From positions 124,001 to 188,000 of the forward strand of contig NZ_QGKU01000032.1 of the NCBI RefSeq assembly GCF_003172915.1: DNA of 64,000 bases, in the 5' to 3' direction. Positions 7,834 to 16,738 of the stretch are shown piece after piece; the first letter of the stretch is position 1, and each line of letters starts with the position of its first letter. The position numbers and the translations under genes are program-made. The notes under the pieces are model-generated. The model was not told the origin of the DNA, made no database searches, and worked only from the letters and a program-made list of their open reading frames with translations. Source of the DNA: Meridianimarinicoccus roseus (lineage in GTDB: Bacteria; Pseudomonadota; Alphaproteobacteria; Rhodobacterales; Rhodobacteraceae).

Positions 7834-9152
7834 AGATAGGGGCGGATCAGGTCCGACACCGGCACCCGCGCGCCCAGCCGCGTCGCAAGCAGAAACATCC
7901 CCGCCACCTTTCGCTGCAGATAGAGCGTGTCCATCGGCGGGATCGTCCAGAAATCGCGCCCCTCGCCCAGAGCCATTCCCTTGGCGCGAAGTCGCGCGGC
8001 AAGATCGGACGCTCCGAAATCGAACCGGCCGGGCGCGCGCAGCGGCACCATGACCATCTCGATCATCTCCATCAGGATCGCTTCCTGCGCGGACGTGGTG
8101 CGAGCGTCGATGACGCCGACCTCGCGGGCAGCGGCGGCGGTGGCCACCCGGTCCCCAGCGACCCCGGCGCACAGCAGCCGCCCGAACGCCGCAACCACGT
8201 CTGTTGGAAATTCCCGCGCCGCCCCGAAATCCAGCAGGATCACCCGGCCGGTGTCGCCGCACACACGGTAGTTGGCGAAATTCGGATCGGTTTGCATCAG
8301 GCGGAATTCGAACAACTCGCGCAGGACCAGCGCAACGAGCCGCGTCATCACGCGGTCCCGGTCGGCCTGCGGGGCTTGCGCCATGTCCTCCACCGGGCGA
8401 CCGGGCAGATAGGTCATGGCCAGGATGTCGGCGGTCACAAGCTCCGGCCGCAGCTCCGGCACAGCGAATTCGGGCGCATCGGCCAGGAGCCTCCCGAAGC
8501 GCGAAAGGTAGTCCGCCTCGCGCCGATAATCCGCCTCTTCGTGCAACTGCCGCTTCGCTTCGGCCAGCAGTGGCGAGATGTCGAGGTCGCGGGGCAGCAG
8601 GCCGGTCATCCGGATCAGCCCCGCCACGTTGTCCACGTCGCTGTCGATGCTGCGTCGCACGCCCGGATACTGCACTTTGATGGCAAGCTCCACGCCGTCC
8701 TTCGTGCGGGCGCGGTGGACCTGCCCGATGGAGGCCGCAGCAATGGGCCGCACGTCGAACCGCTCGAAACGACCGGTAAAATCAGCTCCCCAAGCCGCCG
8801 TCAAAACGCCGCGAAGCTGGCGCGGCGGCATGAAATCCGCCTGCGCGCGCAACCGCGACAGGATCTCGGCCAGTTCGGGTGGAAGAACGTCGCCGGCTTC
8901 CATCGACACAAGCTGCCCGACCTTCATCGCCGCGCCGCGCATCCGCGCAAGTTCGTCCGTGACCCGGCGCGCATTGGCTGGGGTCAGCAGAAGCTCCTGC
9001 AGGGTCGGGCGGCGGCCCTGCAGGGCCTGCCGCGCGCCCGCCATCGCCACGTTGCCCGCGACCCCACCCGCCAGACCGCCGAAGCGCGCAAAACGCGACA
9101 GCCGACCGCTGGGCACGGCAAGGCTGCGGGACTGGGTGGGACGATCGGTCAT
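7779..9152 (-). CDS. ABC1/AarF/UbiB (ADCK) family atypical kinase
   Basis: A 457-residue protein-kinase-like protein. The family's KxGQ motif is KVGQ at 77-80, the Ala-rich loop is AAASIGQVHRA at 138-148 in place of a Gly-rich loop, the nucleotide Lys is in AIKVQYPGV, and the metal-binding triplet appears as LLDFGAA. The usual DPHPGN catalytic segment is DPNFANY, a mild deviation. Family members act in ubiquinone biosynthesis or in lipid and stress metabolism as ATPases. Rhodobacteraceae usually carry a separate membrane-anchored UbiB; this copy lacks C-terminal transmembrane helices, so it is more likely a paralogue. It overlaps the CHAT-like gene tail to tail. Confidence 0.85.
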   Translation of the reverse strand: MTDRPTQSRSLAVPSGRLSRFARFGGLAGGVAGNVAMAGARQALQGRRPTLQELLLTPANARRVTDELARMRGAAMKVGQLVSMEAGDVLPPELAEILSRLRAQADFMPPRQLRGVLTAAWGADFTGRFERFDVRPIAAASIGQVHRARTKDGVELAIKVQYPGVRRSIDSDVDNVAGLIRMTGLLPRDLDISPLLAEAKRQLHEEADYRREADYLSRFGRLLADAPEFAVPELRPELVTADILAMTYLPGRPVEDMAQAPQADRDRVMTRLVALVLRELFEFRLMQTDPNFANYRVCGDTGRVILLDFGAAREFPTDVVAAFGRLLCAGVAGDRVATAAAAREVGVIDARTTSAQEAILMEMIEMVMVPLRAPGRFDFGASDLAARLRAKGMALGEGRDFWTIPPMDTLYLQRKVAGMFLLATRLGARVPVSDLIRPYLQTRQGAENSSPKSAPAR

Positions 9153-9207
9153 GGCGCTGCTCCGGACACGGGCAATTGAAGTAAGCCCCGTCCGCGTCGC
9201 GGCAAGG

Positions 9208-9810
9208 TCAGGGCCCCGTCAGCAAGGACTGAAGCGCGACCAGTTCCTCTTGCCGCAACTCGTGCCCGCCGGGATGGACAAGGTCCTGCACCGCTGCGCC
9301 CTGCGCCTTCAGATACGTGATCAGCGCGTTGGTCCGCGGCAGCGGGCAGATCGGATCGTGGGCACCGCCGGTCACCAGAATGCGCCGTCCGGCAAGGCCC
9401 GGCTGGGCATCGGGCTGCCACGGGATAAGCGGATGCAGCAACCCTGCCCGGTCGAACAGACCGGGATGCGACAGCATCACCGAGGCAAGGATGTTCGCCC
9501 CGTTGGAATAACCGAACCCCATCACCGAACGTCCCGGCATTGCCGCCTTGCGGTCCGCCACGAACCGCGCCATCGCCGCCGTCCGGGCGGTAAGGTCGGC
9601 CATGTCGTACACCCCTTCGCCGGTACGCCGGAAGAAACGTTGCGCACCGTGTTCCGACACGTCCCCCTCCGGCGCGACCACCGCCGCCCCAGGAAGGATT
9701 TCACGCGCGAGATCGAACACCTGCCGCGCCCGCCCGCCCGTGCCGTGGAACGCGAAAACCAGCGGGCCGTCACCGTCCTGTACCAGCGCGTCGTAGAAGG
9801 CGTCAGTCAC
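9208..9810 (-). CDS. Alpha/beta hydrolase, carboxylesterase/phospholipase family (MhqD-like)
   Basis: A 200-residue cytoplasmic alpha/beta hydrolase. FAFHGTGGRA near residue 20 forms the oxyanion loop, the nucleophile elbow is GYSNGAN near residue 100, the acid is in GGAHDPICPL, and the catalytic His is in HPGGHELRQEE close to the C-terminus. This is the short YpfH/MhqD carboxylesterase type. Its ATG lies 8 bp inside the end of the upstream dioxygenase gene, so the pair is an operon. In Bacillus the equivalent mhqD and mhqO genes answer to hydroquinones and quinone stress; here the same pairing suggests ring-cleavage or detoxification of quinoid compounds. Confidence 0.85.
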   Translation of the reverse strand: MTDAFYDALVQDGDGPLVFAFHGTGGRARQVFDLAREILPGAAVVAPEGDVSEHGAQRFFRRTGEGVYDMADLTARTAAMARFVADRKAAMPGRSVMGFGYSNGANILASVMLSHPGLFDRAGLLHPLIPWQPDAQPGLAGRRILVTGGAHDPICPLPRTNALITYLKAQGAAVQDLVHPGGHELRQEELVALQSLLTGP

Positions 9811-10738
9811 GGATCGGCTCCAGCAGTTGCTCCAGTCGTGCGCGAAGGTGTTCGTGCTGGCTAGGCAATTTCAGCTCTGCGCCAAGGTGGGCGGTGTCCT
9901 CGTCGCGGTCGAAGCCGGGCTCGTTGGTGGCGACCTCGAACAGTATGCCACCGGGCGTGCGGAAATAGATCGCCCAGAAGTAGTCCCGGTCGATCACCGG
10001 AGTCACCTGGTAGCCGGTGTCGGTCAACGCCTTGCGCACAGCCAGTTGCGCAGCGCGGTCCGGCACGGCGAAAGCGATGTGGTGCACCGACCCCGCGCCT
10101 TGCCGCGCGCGCCCTGCGGACGGCATGGATTCAAGGTCCAACACGTTGGCGCCATTTGCGTTTTCGCGCACCATGCGGGTCAGACCATCGGCGGTTTCGA
10201 CGGTTTCATAGCCCATGAAGCGCAATAGTTCGGCTTCGGGGCCGGTGTCACGCAGCCGCAACCGGGCGCCGGAAAACCCTTTGATGCCCACGTCTTCAGG
10301 TACGCCTCCGCCGGTCCACGGAGTGCGGACATCATCGCCGGATCGTTCGACCAGCGCGAAGCCGTCACCGTCGGGGCCGCGGAACTCGAGCCGCGACTCG
10401 CCGAAATTATCGTTCTTTTCCAGACTCTTGACGCCCTGCGACGCAAGCCGGTCCTGCCAATAGGGCAGAGCGTCGACAGGCACCGAGAATTCGGTCACAC
10501 CGACCTCACCTGCGCCTGCAACTCCTTGATTCATATCAGGAAACGGGAAGTAGGTCATGACGGAGCCGGGGGTTCCCACCTCGTCACCGTAGTAAAGGTG
10601 ATAGACGTCCGGTGCATCGAAATTCACCGTCTTCTTGACCCTGCGCAGTCCCAGCACCTTGGTGAAAAAGTCGTTGTTTTCCTGAGCGTTGGCCGCCATC
10701 GACGTGACGTGGTGCAACCCTTCGATCTGGGTGATCAT
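9803..10738 (-). CDS. Ring-cleaving dioxygenase, VOC family (MhqO/MhqA-like)
   Basis: A 311-residue vicinal-oxygen-chelate protein with two duplicated halves. The first begins IEGLHHVTSMAANAQENNDF, giving the metal His; the second has SVHHIAFAVPD and ends GILFEVATNEPGF, giving His and Glu ligands of the Fe/Mn site. The length and the opening match the putative ring-cleaving dioxygenases MhqO/MhqA that open hydroquinone rings. A strong GGAGG precedes the ATG. It is the first gene of an operon with the MhqD-like esterase. No MarR-type regulator is adjacent, unlike in some related loci. Confidence 0.87.
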   Translation of the reverse strand: MITQIEGLHHVTSMAANAQENNDFFTKVLGLRRVKKTVNFDAPDVYHLYYGDEVGTPGSVMTYFPFPDMNQGVAGAGEVGVTEFSVPVDALPYWQDRLASQGVKSLEKNDNFGESRLEFRGPDGDGFALVERSGDDVRTPWTGGGVPEDVGIKGFSGARLRLRDTGPEAELLRFMGYETVETADGLTRMVRENANGANVLDLESMPSAGRARQGAGSVHHIAFAVPDRAAQLAVRKALTDTGYQVTPVIDRDYFWAIYFRTPGGILFEVATNEPGFDRDEDTAHLGAELKLPSQHEHLRARLEQLLEPIRD

Positions 10739-10971
10739 TGTATCCTCCGTTCCGGCGCGGGGCCGGGAAATATGTGTCCGGGCGGCGCCGGGCAGGTGTG
10801 GTTTTCTGTAGGAGTCGTTTGCGCTTCTGGGATGGCAGATGGTCCGCGCACGCCCCCGTGAACAGGCCCGCCCGCGCGCAAGTTCTGTGTGAAATCGCGC
10901 AGAGCGACTGGCAGTAAGAAGGGGGCGGCCAACGGTGGACCACCCTTTTCTCGGCAGCCATTTAGGTCAGG

Positions 10972-11691
10972 TCAGGCGCAGAATGCGCACTTGCGCAAGA
11001 ACCCGAGCAGCGCCAAACCACCGGCCAGCAGCGGCAGCGCCGCCAGGCCCGGGGACGGCATTGTAGGCGGCTGCGTTGAGGCAACGAAGCGCACACCGTC
11101 AATCGCGATGCAGGCTGGGCCACTGTCTGCCGCGTCGCGGATCGTCTGAATCCGGACGATGCGCGCGGCGGCTGTGGCAACGAAGTTTGCCGTTTCCTCA
11201 AGACAGTCGGGGCCCGTTGCATGGATCTTCCGGTGCCGATGACGTTGCCCCTCAGAAAGGCGCTAATTGGACCTGCGGCGATGGCGAAGGCGCTGGAAAC
11301 CCGGGTCGCCCCGAAGTTGGCGGCTTACCAGCCCAGACTTTCGCTGTTCCCGACCACGAGGCCGGTGACGGTCTGCGAGATGGCCTCACTGAACGGCGGA
11401 AAGGTTGCGGTGATGCCCGGATCTTCCCTGGGGCGGACCCAGGTTCCGCTATTGAGCGAGGCCGCCGAAGAGGGCACGACGCACCTGACCCGCCGACATT
11501 TCCGGCAAGTCCGGAAGTGTCCGGTGTGTGTCAGGCGGCGGCCCAGCCGGTCGGAGAAATGACTCGTTCCACGACGGCACCGCACGAGAACGGTTCACGA
11601 ATTTCCCGGCCATGGCGGCGCTGGTGCCAGCCCCCGGAAGGGCAAGGGAAAGAAGAAGGTCTGTATCGAAAGGACCCTCCGGGAAATGCAT
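10972..11691 (-). pseudogene. Decayed VPLPA-CTERM surface-protein gene
   Basis: Reading leftward, one protein can be pieced together from two frames with breaks. A signal-peptide-like LLLSLALPGAGTSAAMAG lies near 11640, then AGQVRR; a frame change near 11475 leads to SSAASLNSGTW, ITATFPPFSEAISQTV and GLVVGNSESLGW, which meets an in-frame stop at 11325-11327; reading through gives AANFGATRVSSAFAIAAG and GNVIGTG; a second frame change near 11226 leads to HATGPDCLEETANFVATAA, RIVRIQTIRDAADSG, IAIDGVRFV and finally PSPGLAALPLLAGG, LALLGFLRK, the tail of a VPLPA-CTERM signal. Two frameshifts plus a stop indicate a dead gene. The upstream limit is approximate. Confidence 0.72.
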
Positions 11692-11764
11692 CGCGGCGGT
11701 GTTCGCGCTGAGTTTCGCAATTCCTCAGGGCAACGAGCTTCGGCAGGGGTGTTCGGCCTGACAT

Positions 11765-13102
11765 TCAGTCGGCTGTCAGCAGACCGGGCACCGACAACAG
11801 AATCAGTTCGTTGTTAGCGGCAGCGCCGAGCTTACGGCCCGAGGAGAAGGGCAGGTTGTTGTCGTTCGCCACGAGGATATGGCTGTCGTCCCACAAGATC
11901 ACATCCTCGATCGTGAAGAACGGAAAGGTGAATATGCCTGTCAGGTCGCGGGCAGCATCGGTTTCAAGCCGCGCCAGGCCGTCCGGGTCGGCGATGTTCA
12001 TCAGGTCGATATGACCGATCCGGCGCACGAGCCCGTTGGCATCCACGCTTTCGGTGTCGATCAGAACAACATTCTTGACACGGGCGGGGTTGGGAAAACA
12101 ATCCGGGGCACGGTCGCCCGAACAGGCCAGCGACGGGTCGCCTTCGCCGTTGTCGCGTTCGATCACCAGGGCGCGGGTGTCATCGATGAAGTTGAAATCG
12201 CCGATCGCCGTGGCGCCGTCGGCCAGCGGAAACCGAAACGCGTCGCCGGTCCAAACACCGGTGGCCGGATCGAAGGCCATCACGCGAAGGAACTGGCCTT
12301 CGGGCGTGCCATCCGGCGCGAGGATCGGTTTTTCCAGCATCGCCCACAGCAGCCCGCTTCCCGGCTGCAGCGCCATGCCTTCGTACCCGCCCGAGCGCGG
12401 CACCTGCCAGTCCGTGCCCGCCGCCGAAAGCGCGGACACTGCCGGGTGGTCGGGGCCGCGCAGTTCCGTTCCGCCAGAAATCGTCGGATGGACCGACAGA
12501 ACGCGTCCGTCCAGCGTGGCGCGGATCAGGTAGGGGCCGAATTCCTCGCCGATCCAGACATTTTCGCCGACGATCTGGATGCTTTCGGGATCGAAATCCG
12601 CCCCGGTCAGGTACCGCGCGTCGGTGCCCTCAAGGGCTATGCGGAACGGCACCCGGAAATCCGGGTCGCGCAGGAAGACGGTTTCGCGCACCTCAACGGT
12701 GCCGGTTTCAAAATCGGGCACTATGCGGTGGAAGAAGAGCAGTGCATCGGGGCTGTTCGCCTTGGAGCCGAAGCCGTTGTCGGTCAGTGCGTAGATCGAC
12801 CCGTCAGCAGCGTGCTGCATGGCGAAGCCCGACAGCCCCTGCAGCGGCTGGCCGATGAACGGGCGCGCGATACCGTAAGCGCCCGGCAGGCTCATCGGGG
12901 CGGTGACGCGCCGGGCGGGACCGTCGGGGCCGGTGAACTTGCCCGACACCCATGAGTCGCGCGGCGCGTCGGCGGGCGGAACGATCAGGCTGAGCGCGGG
13001 CAGCACGGCATGGGCGGCAAGCCGCGCGGGAAAGGCGGTGTCGGCGCAGGCCGGTGCAGCGGCCAGCAAGGCAAGGGCGGTCAGGAGGGATCGTGCGGTC
13101 AT
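11765..13102 (-). CDS. Secreted esterase-like protein of the phytase-like family
   Basis: A 445-residue protein with a signal peptide (MTARSLLTALALLAAAPACA). The mature protein has the layout of the 'esterase-like activity of phytase' domain (Pfam Phytase-like): GLSGFAMQHAADGSIYALTDNG, GADFDPESIQIVGENVWIGEE-FGPYL, GGYEGMALQPGSGLLWAMLE, DFNFIDDTRALVIERDNGEG and a closing FFTIEDVILWDDSHILVANDNN. These repeats form a beta-propeller. The enzyme is probably periplasmic or secreted; substrate is unproven and the family name should not be read as proof of phytase activity. GGAGA precedes the ATG. It stands alone, divergent from rnd. Confidence 0.85.
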   Translation of the reverse strand: MTARSLLTALALLAAAPACADTAFPARLAAHAVLPALSLIVPPADAPRDSWVSGKFTGPDGPARRVTAPMSLPGAYGIARPFIGQPLQGLSGFAMQHAADGSIYALTDNGFGSKANSPDALLFFHRIVPDFETGTVEVRETVFLRDPDFRVPFRIALEGTDARYLTGADFDPESIQIVGENVWIGEEFGPYLIRATLDGRVLSVHPTISGGTELRGPDHPAVSALSAAGTDWQVPRSGGYEGMALQPGSGLLWAMLEKPILAPDGTPEGQFLRVMAFDPATGVWTGDAFRFPLADGATAIGDFNFIDDTRALVIERDNGEGDPSLACSGDRAPDCFPNPARVKNVVLIDTESVDANGLVRRIGHIDLMNIADPDGLARLETDAARDLTGIFTFPFFTIEDVILWDDSHILVANDNNLPFSSGRKLGAAANNELILLSVPGLLTAD

Positions 13103-13203
13103 CGGGGTCTCCGAGGTTCGTGTGTGGTGTCAGCCTAACCGCGCCATGCGTCGGTTTCGCCACAGCGGCGTTTCGGAATTGTTACGGCGGCCCACAGCGC
13201 TGC

Positions 13204-13248
13204 CCTTTTGACACCGCTGCGGGACTGCACTACCGAAGCGTCAAAAGG
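13204..13248. repeat. Inverted repeat around a possible -35 box upstream of rnd
   Basis: CCTTTTGAC at 13204-13212 is repeated in reverse complement, GTCAAAAGG, at 13240-13248, separated by 27 bp. The left arm contains TTGACA (13208-13213), a full -35 consensus, and the right arm is 14 bp before the rnd start. This could be an operator or a 5' leader hairpin. Confidence 0.4.
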
Positions 13249-13262
13249 AAAGGGCCTCCTGC

Positions 13263-13874
13263 GTGACCAACCACCTTCATCAGCGTGACCTGCCCGACGG
13301 GCTTGACCTTGGCCCTGTGGTGGCCATCGATTGCGAGGCAATGGGCCTGAACCCGCACCGCGACCGGCTCTGCGTCGTGCAACTGTCCGGTGGCGACGGA
13401 CATGCCCATGTGGTGCAGATCGCGATCGGCCAGACCGAGGCGCCGAACCTGTGCCGCCTGCTGCGCGATCCCTCCGCGCTGAAGCTGTTCCATTTCGGGC
13501 GGTTCGACATCACCGCTATGCTGGCCGCCTTCGGGGCGCTGGCAGCGCCGGTGTATTGCACGAAGATCGCAAGCAAGCTGGTGCGGACCTATACCGACCG
13601 GCACGGGCTGAAGAACCTGACGCAGGAATTGCTGGGGGTGGACCTGTCCAAGCAGCAGCAGTCCAGCGACTGGGGCGCCGAGACGCTGACCGCGGCGCAG
13701 GTCGACTACGCGGCCTCCGACGTGCTGCACCTGCACAAGCTTCGCCTGGAACTGAACCGCCGGCTTGAGCGCGAGGGCCGGATGAAGCTGGCGCAGGCCT
13801 GTTTCGACTTCCTGCCCGCCCGCGCGCGGCTGGATCTTGAAGGCTGGCCGGACACCGATATCTTCAGCCACTGA
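13263..13874 (+). CDS. rnd: RNase D-type 3'-5' exonuclease
   Basis: A 203-residue DEDDy exonuclease without the HRDC domain of long RNase D, a short form common in alphaproteobacteria. Exo I is VVAIDCEAMGL (DxE), exo II is LKLFHFGRFDITAM, and exo III is VDYAASDVLHLHKL (Y-x(3)-D). It trims 3' ends of stable RNA. The start is a GTG with AAAGGAAAGGG upstream. It leads the kdsD-lptC-lptA-lptB run, 19 bp before kdsD, so may be cotranscribed with it. Confidence 0.87.
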   Translation: MTNHLHQRDLPDGLDLGPVVAIDCEAMGLNPHRDRLCVVQLSGGDGHAHVVQIAIGQTEAPNLCRLLRDPSALKLFHFGRFDITAMLAAFGALAAPVYCTKIASKLVRTYTDRHGLKNLTQELLGVDLSKQQQSSDWGAETLTAAQVDYAASDVLHLHKLRLELNRRLEREGRMKLAQACFDFLPARARLDLEGWPDTDIFSH

Positions 13875-13893
13875 CCGGGAAAGGGTCCGCACC

Positions 13894-14859
13894 ATGAGCC
13901 ATGAGCGCGACAAGTTCCTCGAGGCCGGGCGCCGCGTGATCGCCATCGAGGCGGCGGCGCTGACGGGGCTGGCCCATGCGCTGGACGACAGTTTCGCCGA
14001 GGCGGTGGCGCTGCTGCTGGATGCCGGGGGGCGCGTGATCGTGTCGGGGATGGGCAAGTCCGGGCATATCGCGCGCAAGATCGCGGCGACGCTGGCCTCC
14101 ACAGGCACACCGGCCCATTTCGTGCACCCGGCCGAGGCGAGCCACGGCGATCTCGGGATGCTCGCGCGGGGCGACGTGGTGATGATGCTGTCCAATTCCG
14201 GCGAGACGCCCGAACTGGCCGACATGATCGCGCATACCCGGCGCTTCGGGATCCCGCTGATCGGCGTGGCAAGCAAGCCGGGCAGCACGCTGTTGCGGCA
14301 GGCGGACGTCGCGCTGGTGCTGCCGCCCGCCGAGGAAGCCTGCGGCACGGGCGTGGTGCCCACGACCTCGACCACGATGACCCTTGCGCTGGGCGACGCG
14401 CTGGCCGTGGCGCTGATGGAGCATCGCGATTTCAGCCCGCAGGATTTCAGGCAGTTCCATCCCGGCGGCAAGCTGGGTGCGCAATTGTCGAAGGTGGCGG
14501 ACCTGATGCATGTGGGCGACGAGCTGCCGCTGGCGCGCCTTGGCGACCCGATGACCGATGTACTTGTCACCATGAGCCAGAAGGGCTTTGGCGTGGTCGG
14601 TGTGCTTGACGAAGACGGGCGGCTGTCGGGGATCATCACCGATGGCGACCTGCGGCGGAAGATGTCCGGCCTGCTGGAACGCAGCGCGGGCGACGTGATG
14701 ACCGCCGGGCCCAAGACCATCGCACCCGAGGCGCTGGCGCAGGAGGCAGTGGCCGTGATGGAAGCGCGCAAGATCACCTGCCTGTTCGCTGTCGACAGCG
14801 GCGGCGGACTGGCCGGGATCATCAACATCCACGACTGCCTGCGCGCGGGCGTGGTCTGA
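13894..14859 (+). CDS. kdsD: D-arabinose 5-phosphate isomerase (KpsF/GutQ family)
   Basis: A 321-residue enzyme converting ribulose 5-phosphate to arabinose 5-phosphate, the first step towards Kdo of lipopolysaccharide. A SIS domain occupies residues about 30-180 (VIVSGMGKSGHIARKIAATL, HPAEASHGDLGM, LSNSGETPEL), followed by two CBS domains (DLMHVGDELP and DVMTAGPKTIAPEALAQEA). The ATG was chosen because the shadow extension upstream overlaps rnd; AAAGGGTCC precedes it. Its place directly before lptC-lptA-lptB is a conserved Kdo/LPS export cluster. Confidence 0.93.
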   Translation: MSHERDKFLEAGRRVIAIEAAALTGLAHALDDSFAEAVALLLDAGGRVIVSGMGKSGHIARKIAATLASTGTPAHFVHPAEASHGDLGMLARGDVVMMLSNSGETPELADMIAHTRRFGIPLIGVASKPGSTLLRQADVALVLPPAEEACGTGVVPTTSTTMTLALGDALAVALMEHRDFSPQDFRQFHPGGKLGAQLSKVADLMHVGDELPLARLGDPMTDVLVTMSQKGFGVVGVLDEDGRLSGIITDGDLRRKMSGLLERSAGDVMTAGPKTIAPEALAQEAVAVMEARKITCLFAVDSGGGLAGIINIHDCLRAGVV

Positions 14860-14862
14860 CCG

Positions 14863-15462
14863 GTGGCGGCCGGGCGTCGCTATACGCGGGCCGTGACGGC
14901 TGCCAAGTTCGCGCTGCCACTCATTGCCCTCGGACTGCTGTCGGCCCTTGTCTTGCTGGCGCGCAACGCACCCGAAGGCGAACCGCTGCGCTTCGTGGAC
15001 AGAGACGTTGAGGAACTGGCCCGCACCCAGCGCCTCGGCACGCCTCGCTATGCCGCCGTGACCGATGATGGGGGCGAGTTGTCGATCACCGCGGACGTGT
15101 TCGTGCCCGACCCGGAGCGCGCCCATGTCACCCTCGGCGAGAACCTGACCGCCACGATGCGGATGCCCGACGGAGTGGTCTACGACGCGACCGCCGACAA
15201 CGGCGAGCTTGACGAGCCTGCGCTGAGGTCCACGCTGACCGACAACGTGGTCGTTGTCAGTTCGGACGGCGCTGTGCTGAGAACCGACGCGCTGCGGATG
15301 CGCAACGACCGCAGCTACATGGAAACGCTGGCACCGGTCCGGATAGACGGGCCGCAATGGTGGGTCGAAGCGGACCGAATGGAGGTTTTCACCGACCCCG
15401 AAGACGAGATGCGGACGCGAATGGTGTTCACCGGCGGTGTCCGGCTGCTATACACACCGTGA
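14863..15462 (+). CDS. lptC: LPS export system protein LptC
   Basis: A 199-residue bitopic inner-membrane protein: a short basic N-terminus, one transmembrane helix at about 15-33 (FALPLIALGLLSALVLLA) and a periplasmic beta-jellyroll of the OstA-like fold. It links the LptBFG transporter with LptA in the periplasmic bridge that carries LPS outward. Start is GTG, 3 bp after the kdsD stop. Sequence conservation of LptC is low, so the call rests on fold pattern, length and the position between kdsD and lptA. Confidence 0.87.
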   Translation: MAAGRRYTRAVTAAKFALPLIALGLLSALVLLARNAPEGEPLRFVDRDVEELARTQRLGTPRYAAVTDDGGELSITADVFVPDPERAHVTLGENLTATMRMPDGVVYDATADNGELDEPALRSTLTDNVVVVSSDGAVLRTDALRMRNDRSYMETLAPVRIDGPQWWVEADRMEVFTDPEDEMRTRMVFTGGVRLLYTP

Positions 15463-15479
15463 GACGGAAACAAGGGACG

Positions 15480-15989
15480 ATGGCGATGCGCGCAGTGGTG
15501 ACAGGTCTGGTGGCCGCGGCGGTCCTGTCATGGGGCGCCGCCGCGCAGGACACGGCGACCGGCGGGTTCCGCAATTCCGACCCCGACGCGCCTGTGGAGG
15601 TCACGTCCGACCGGCTGGACCTTGCCCGCGCCGAGGGCACCGCGCTGTTTACCGGAAACGTGCTGGCGATCCAGGGCGACATGCGGCTGACCGCACAATG
15701 GGTTCTGGTGGAATACGTTCTGAACCCCGACGGCACGCTGGGTGACGATATAGACACAATCACGGCCCGTGAGGACGTGCTTCTGGTCACCCCCGAGGAA
15801 GCCGCGGAGGGCGACGAGGCGATCTACACCCCACAGACCAACACGGTCGTCATGACCGGCAACGTGTTGCTGACCCAAGGCGGCAACACCGTCGCCGGCG
15901 ACCGGCTGGTGGTGGACATGGAAACCGGGCTGGGCGAGGTGCAGGGACGCGTGCGCACCGTTCTGCAACCGGCGACGGAAGACCAATGA
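15480..15989 (+). CDS. lptA: LPS transport periplasmic protein LptA
   Basis: A 169-residue periplasmic protein with a signal peptide ending GAAAQD. The mature part has the OstA/LptA repeats: PVEVTSDRLDLARAEGTALF-TGNV, then NTVVMTGNVLLTQGGNTVAGD and RLVVDMETGLGEVQGRVRTV. It forms the bridge for LPS between LptC and LptD. ATG at 15480 follows AAGGGACG; a second ATG two codons on is possible. The stop overlaps the lptB start (ATGA), showing tight coupling. Confidence 0.92.
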   Translation: MAMRAVVTGLVAAAVLSWGAAAQDTATGGFRNSDPDAPVEVTSDRLDLARAEGTALFTGNVLAIQGDMRLTAQWVLVEYVLNPDGTLGDDIDTITAREDVLLVTPEEAAEGDEAIYTPQTNTVVMTGNVLLTQGGNTVAGDRLVVDMETGLGEVQGRVRTVLQPATEDQ

Positions 15990-16738
15990 GCGCGCTGAAC
16001 GTCACGCCCGGCGATGCCGGTCTGCGGATCGTCGGCCTGCGCAAGAGCTATCGCAAGCGACCGGTGATCCGCGACGTGTCGCTGGACCTACATCGCGGCG
16101 AGGTCGTCGCGCTGCTGGGTCCGAACGGGTCGGGCAAGACGACCTGCTTCTACTCCATCGCCGGTCTGGTCACCCCCGAGGGCGGGCAGGTGATCCTTGA
16201 CGGGCGGGACGTCACGCTGCTGCCGATGTACCGGCGCGCCCGCATGGGGATCGGATACCTGCCACAGGAGGTGAGCATCTTCCGCGGGCTGAGCGTTGAG
16301 GACAACATCCTCGCCATCCTCGAGATCGCCACACCCGACCGCACCACGCGCAGCGAACGGCTGGAAGAGCTCTTGTCGGAATTCTCGATCGAGCATCTGC
16401 GGCGCGCGCGCGCGCTGTCGCTGTCAGGCGGCGAACGACGCCGGGTGGAGATCGCCCGCTGCCTTGCCGCCAACCCCCGCTACGTGCTGATGGACGAACC
16501 CTTCGCCGGGGTGGACCCGATCGCCGTGGGCGATATCCGCGCGCTTGTGTCGGACCTCAAGACGCGCGGAATCGGCGTGCTGATCACCGACCACAACGTG
16601 CGCGAGACGCTTGAGATCGTGGACCGCGCCTACATCCTGCATGACGGCAAGGTGCTGATGAGCGGCACAACGCAGGATGTCGTGCGCAACGAGAACGTCC
16701 GGCGGGTCTATCTCGGGCAGGGCTTCAAGATAGACTGA
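15986..16738 (+). CDS. lptB: LPS export ABC transporter ATPase LptB
   Basis: A 250-residue ABC ATPase that powers extraction of LPS from the inner membrane with LptF and LptG. Walker A is GPNGSGKTT, the Q-loop is in YLPQEVSIF, the signature is LSLSGGERRR, Walker B is YVLMDEPFAGVD and the H-loop is LITDHNVRETL. QEVSIFRGLSVEDNI is typical of LptB. lptF and lptG are not in the window, as usual. It ends the LPS run; a 240-bp gap follows before hpf. Confidence 0.95.
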   Translation: MSALNVTPGDAGLRIVGLRKSYRKRPVIRDVSLDLHRGEVVALLGPNGSGKTTCFYSIAGLVTPEGGQVILDGRDVTLLPMYRRARMGIGYLPQEVSIFRGLSVEDNILAILEIATPDRTTRSERLEELLSEFSIEHLRRARALSLSGGERRRVEIARCLAANPRYVLMDEPFAGVDPIAVGDIRALVSDLKTRGIGVLITDHNVRETLEIVDRAYILHDGKVLMSGTTQDVVRNENVRRVYLGQGFKID

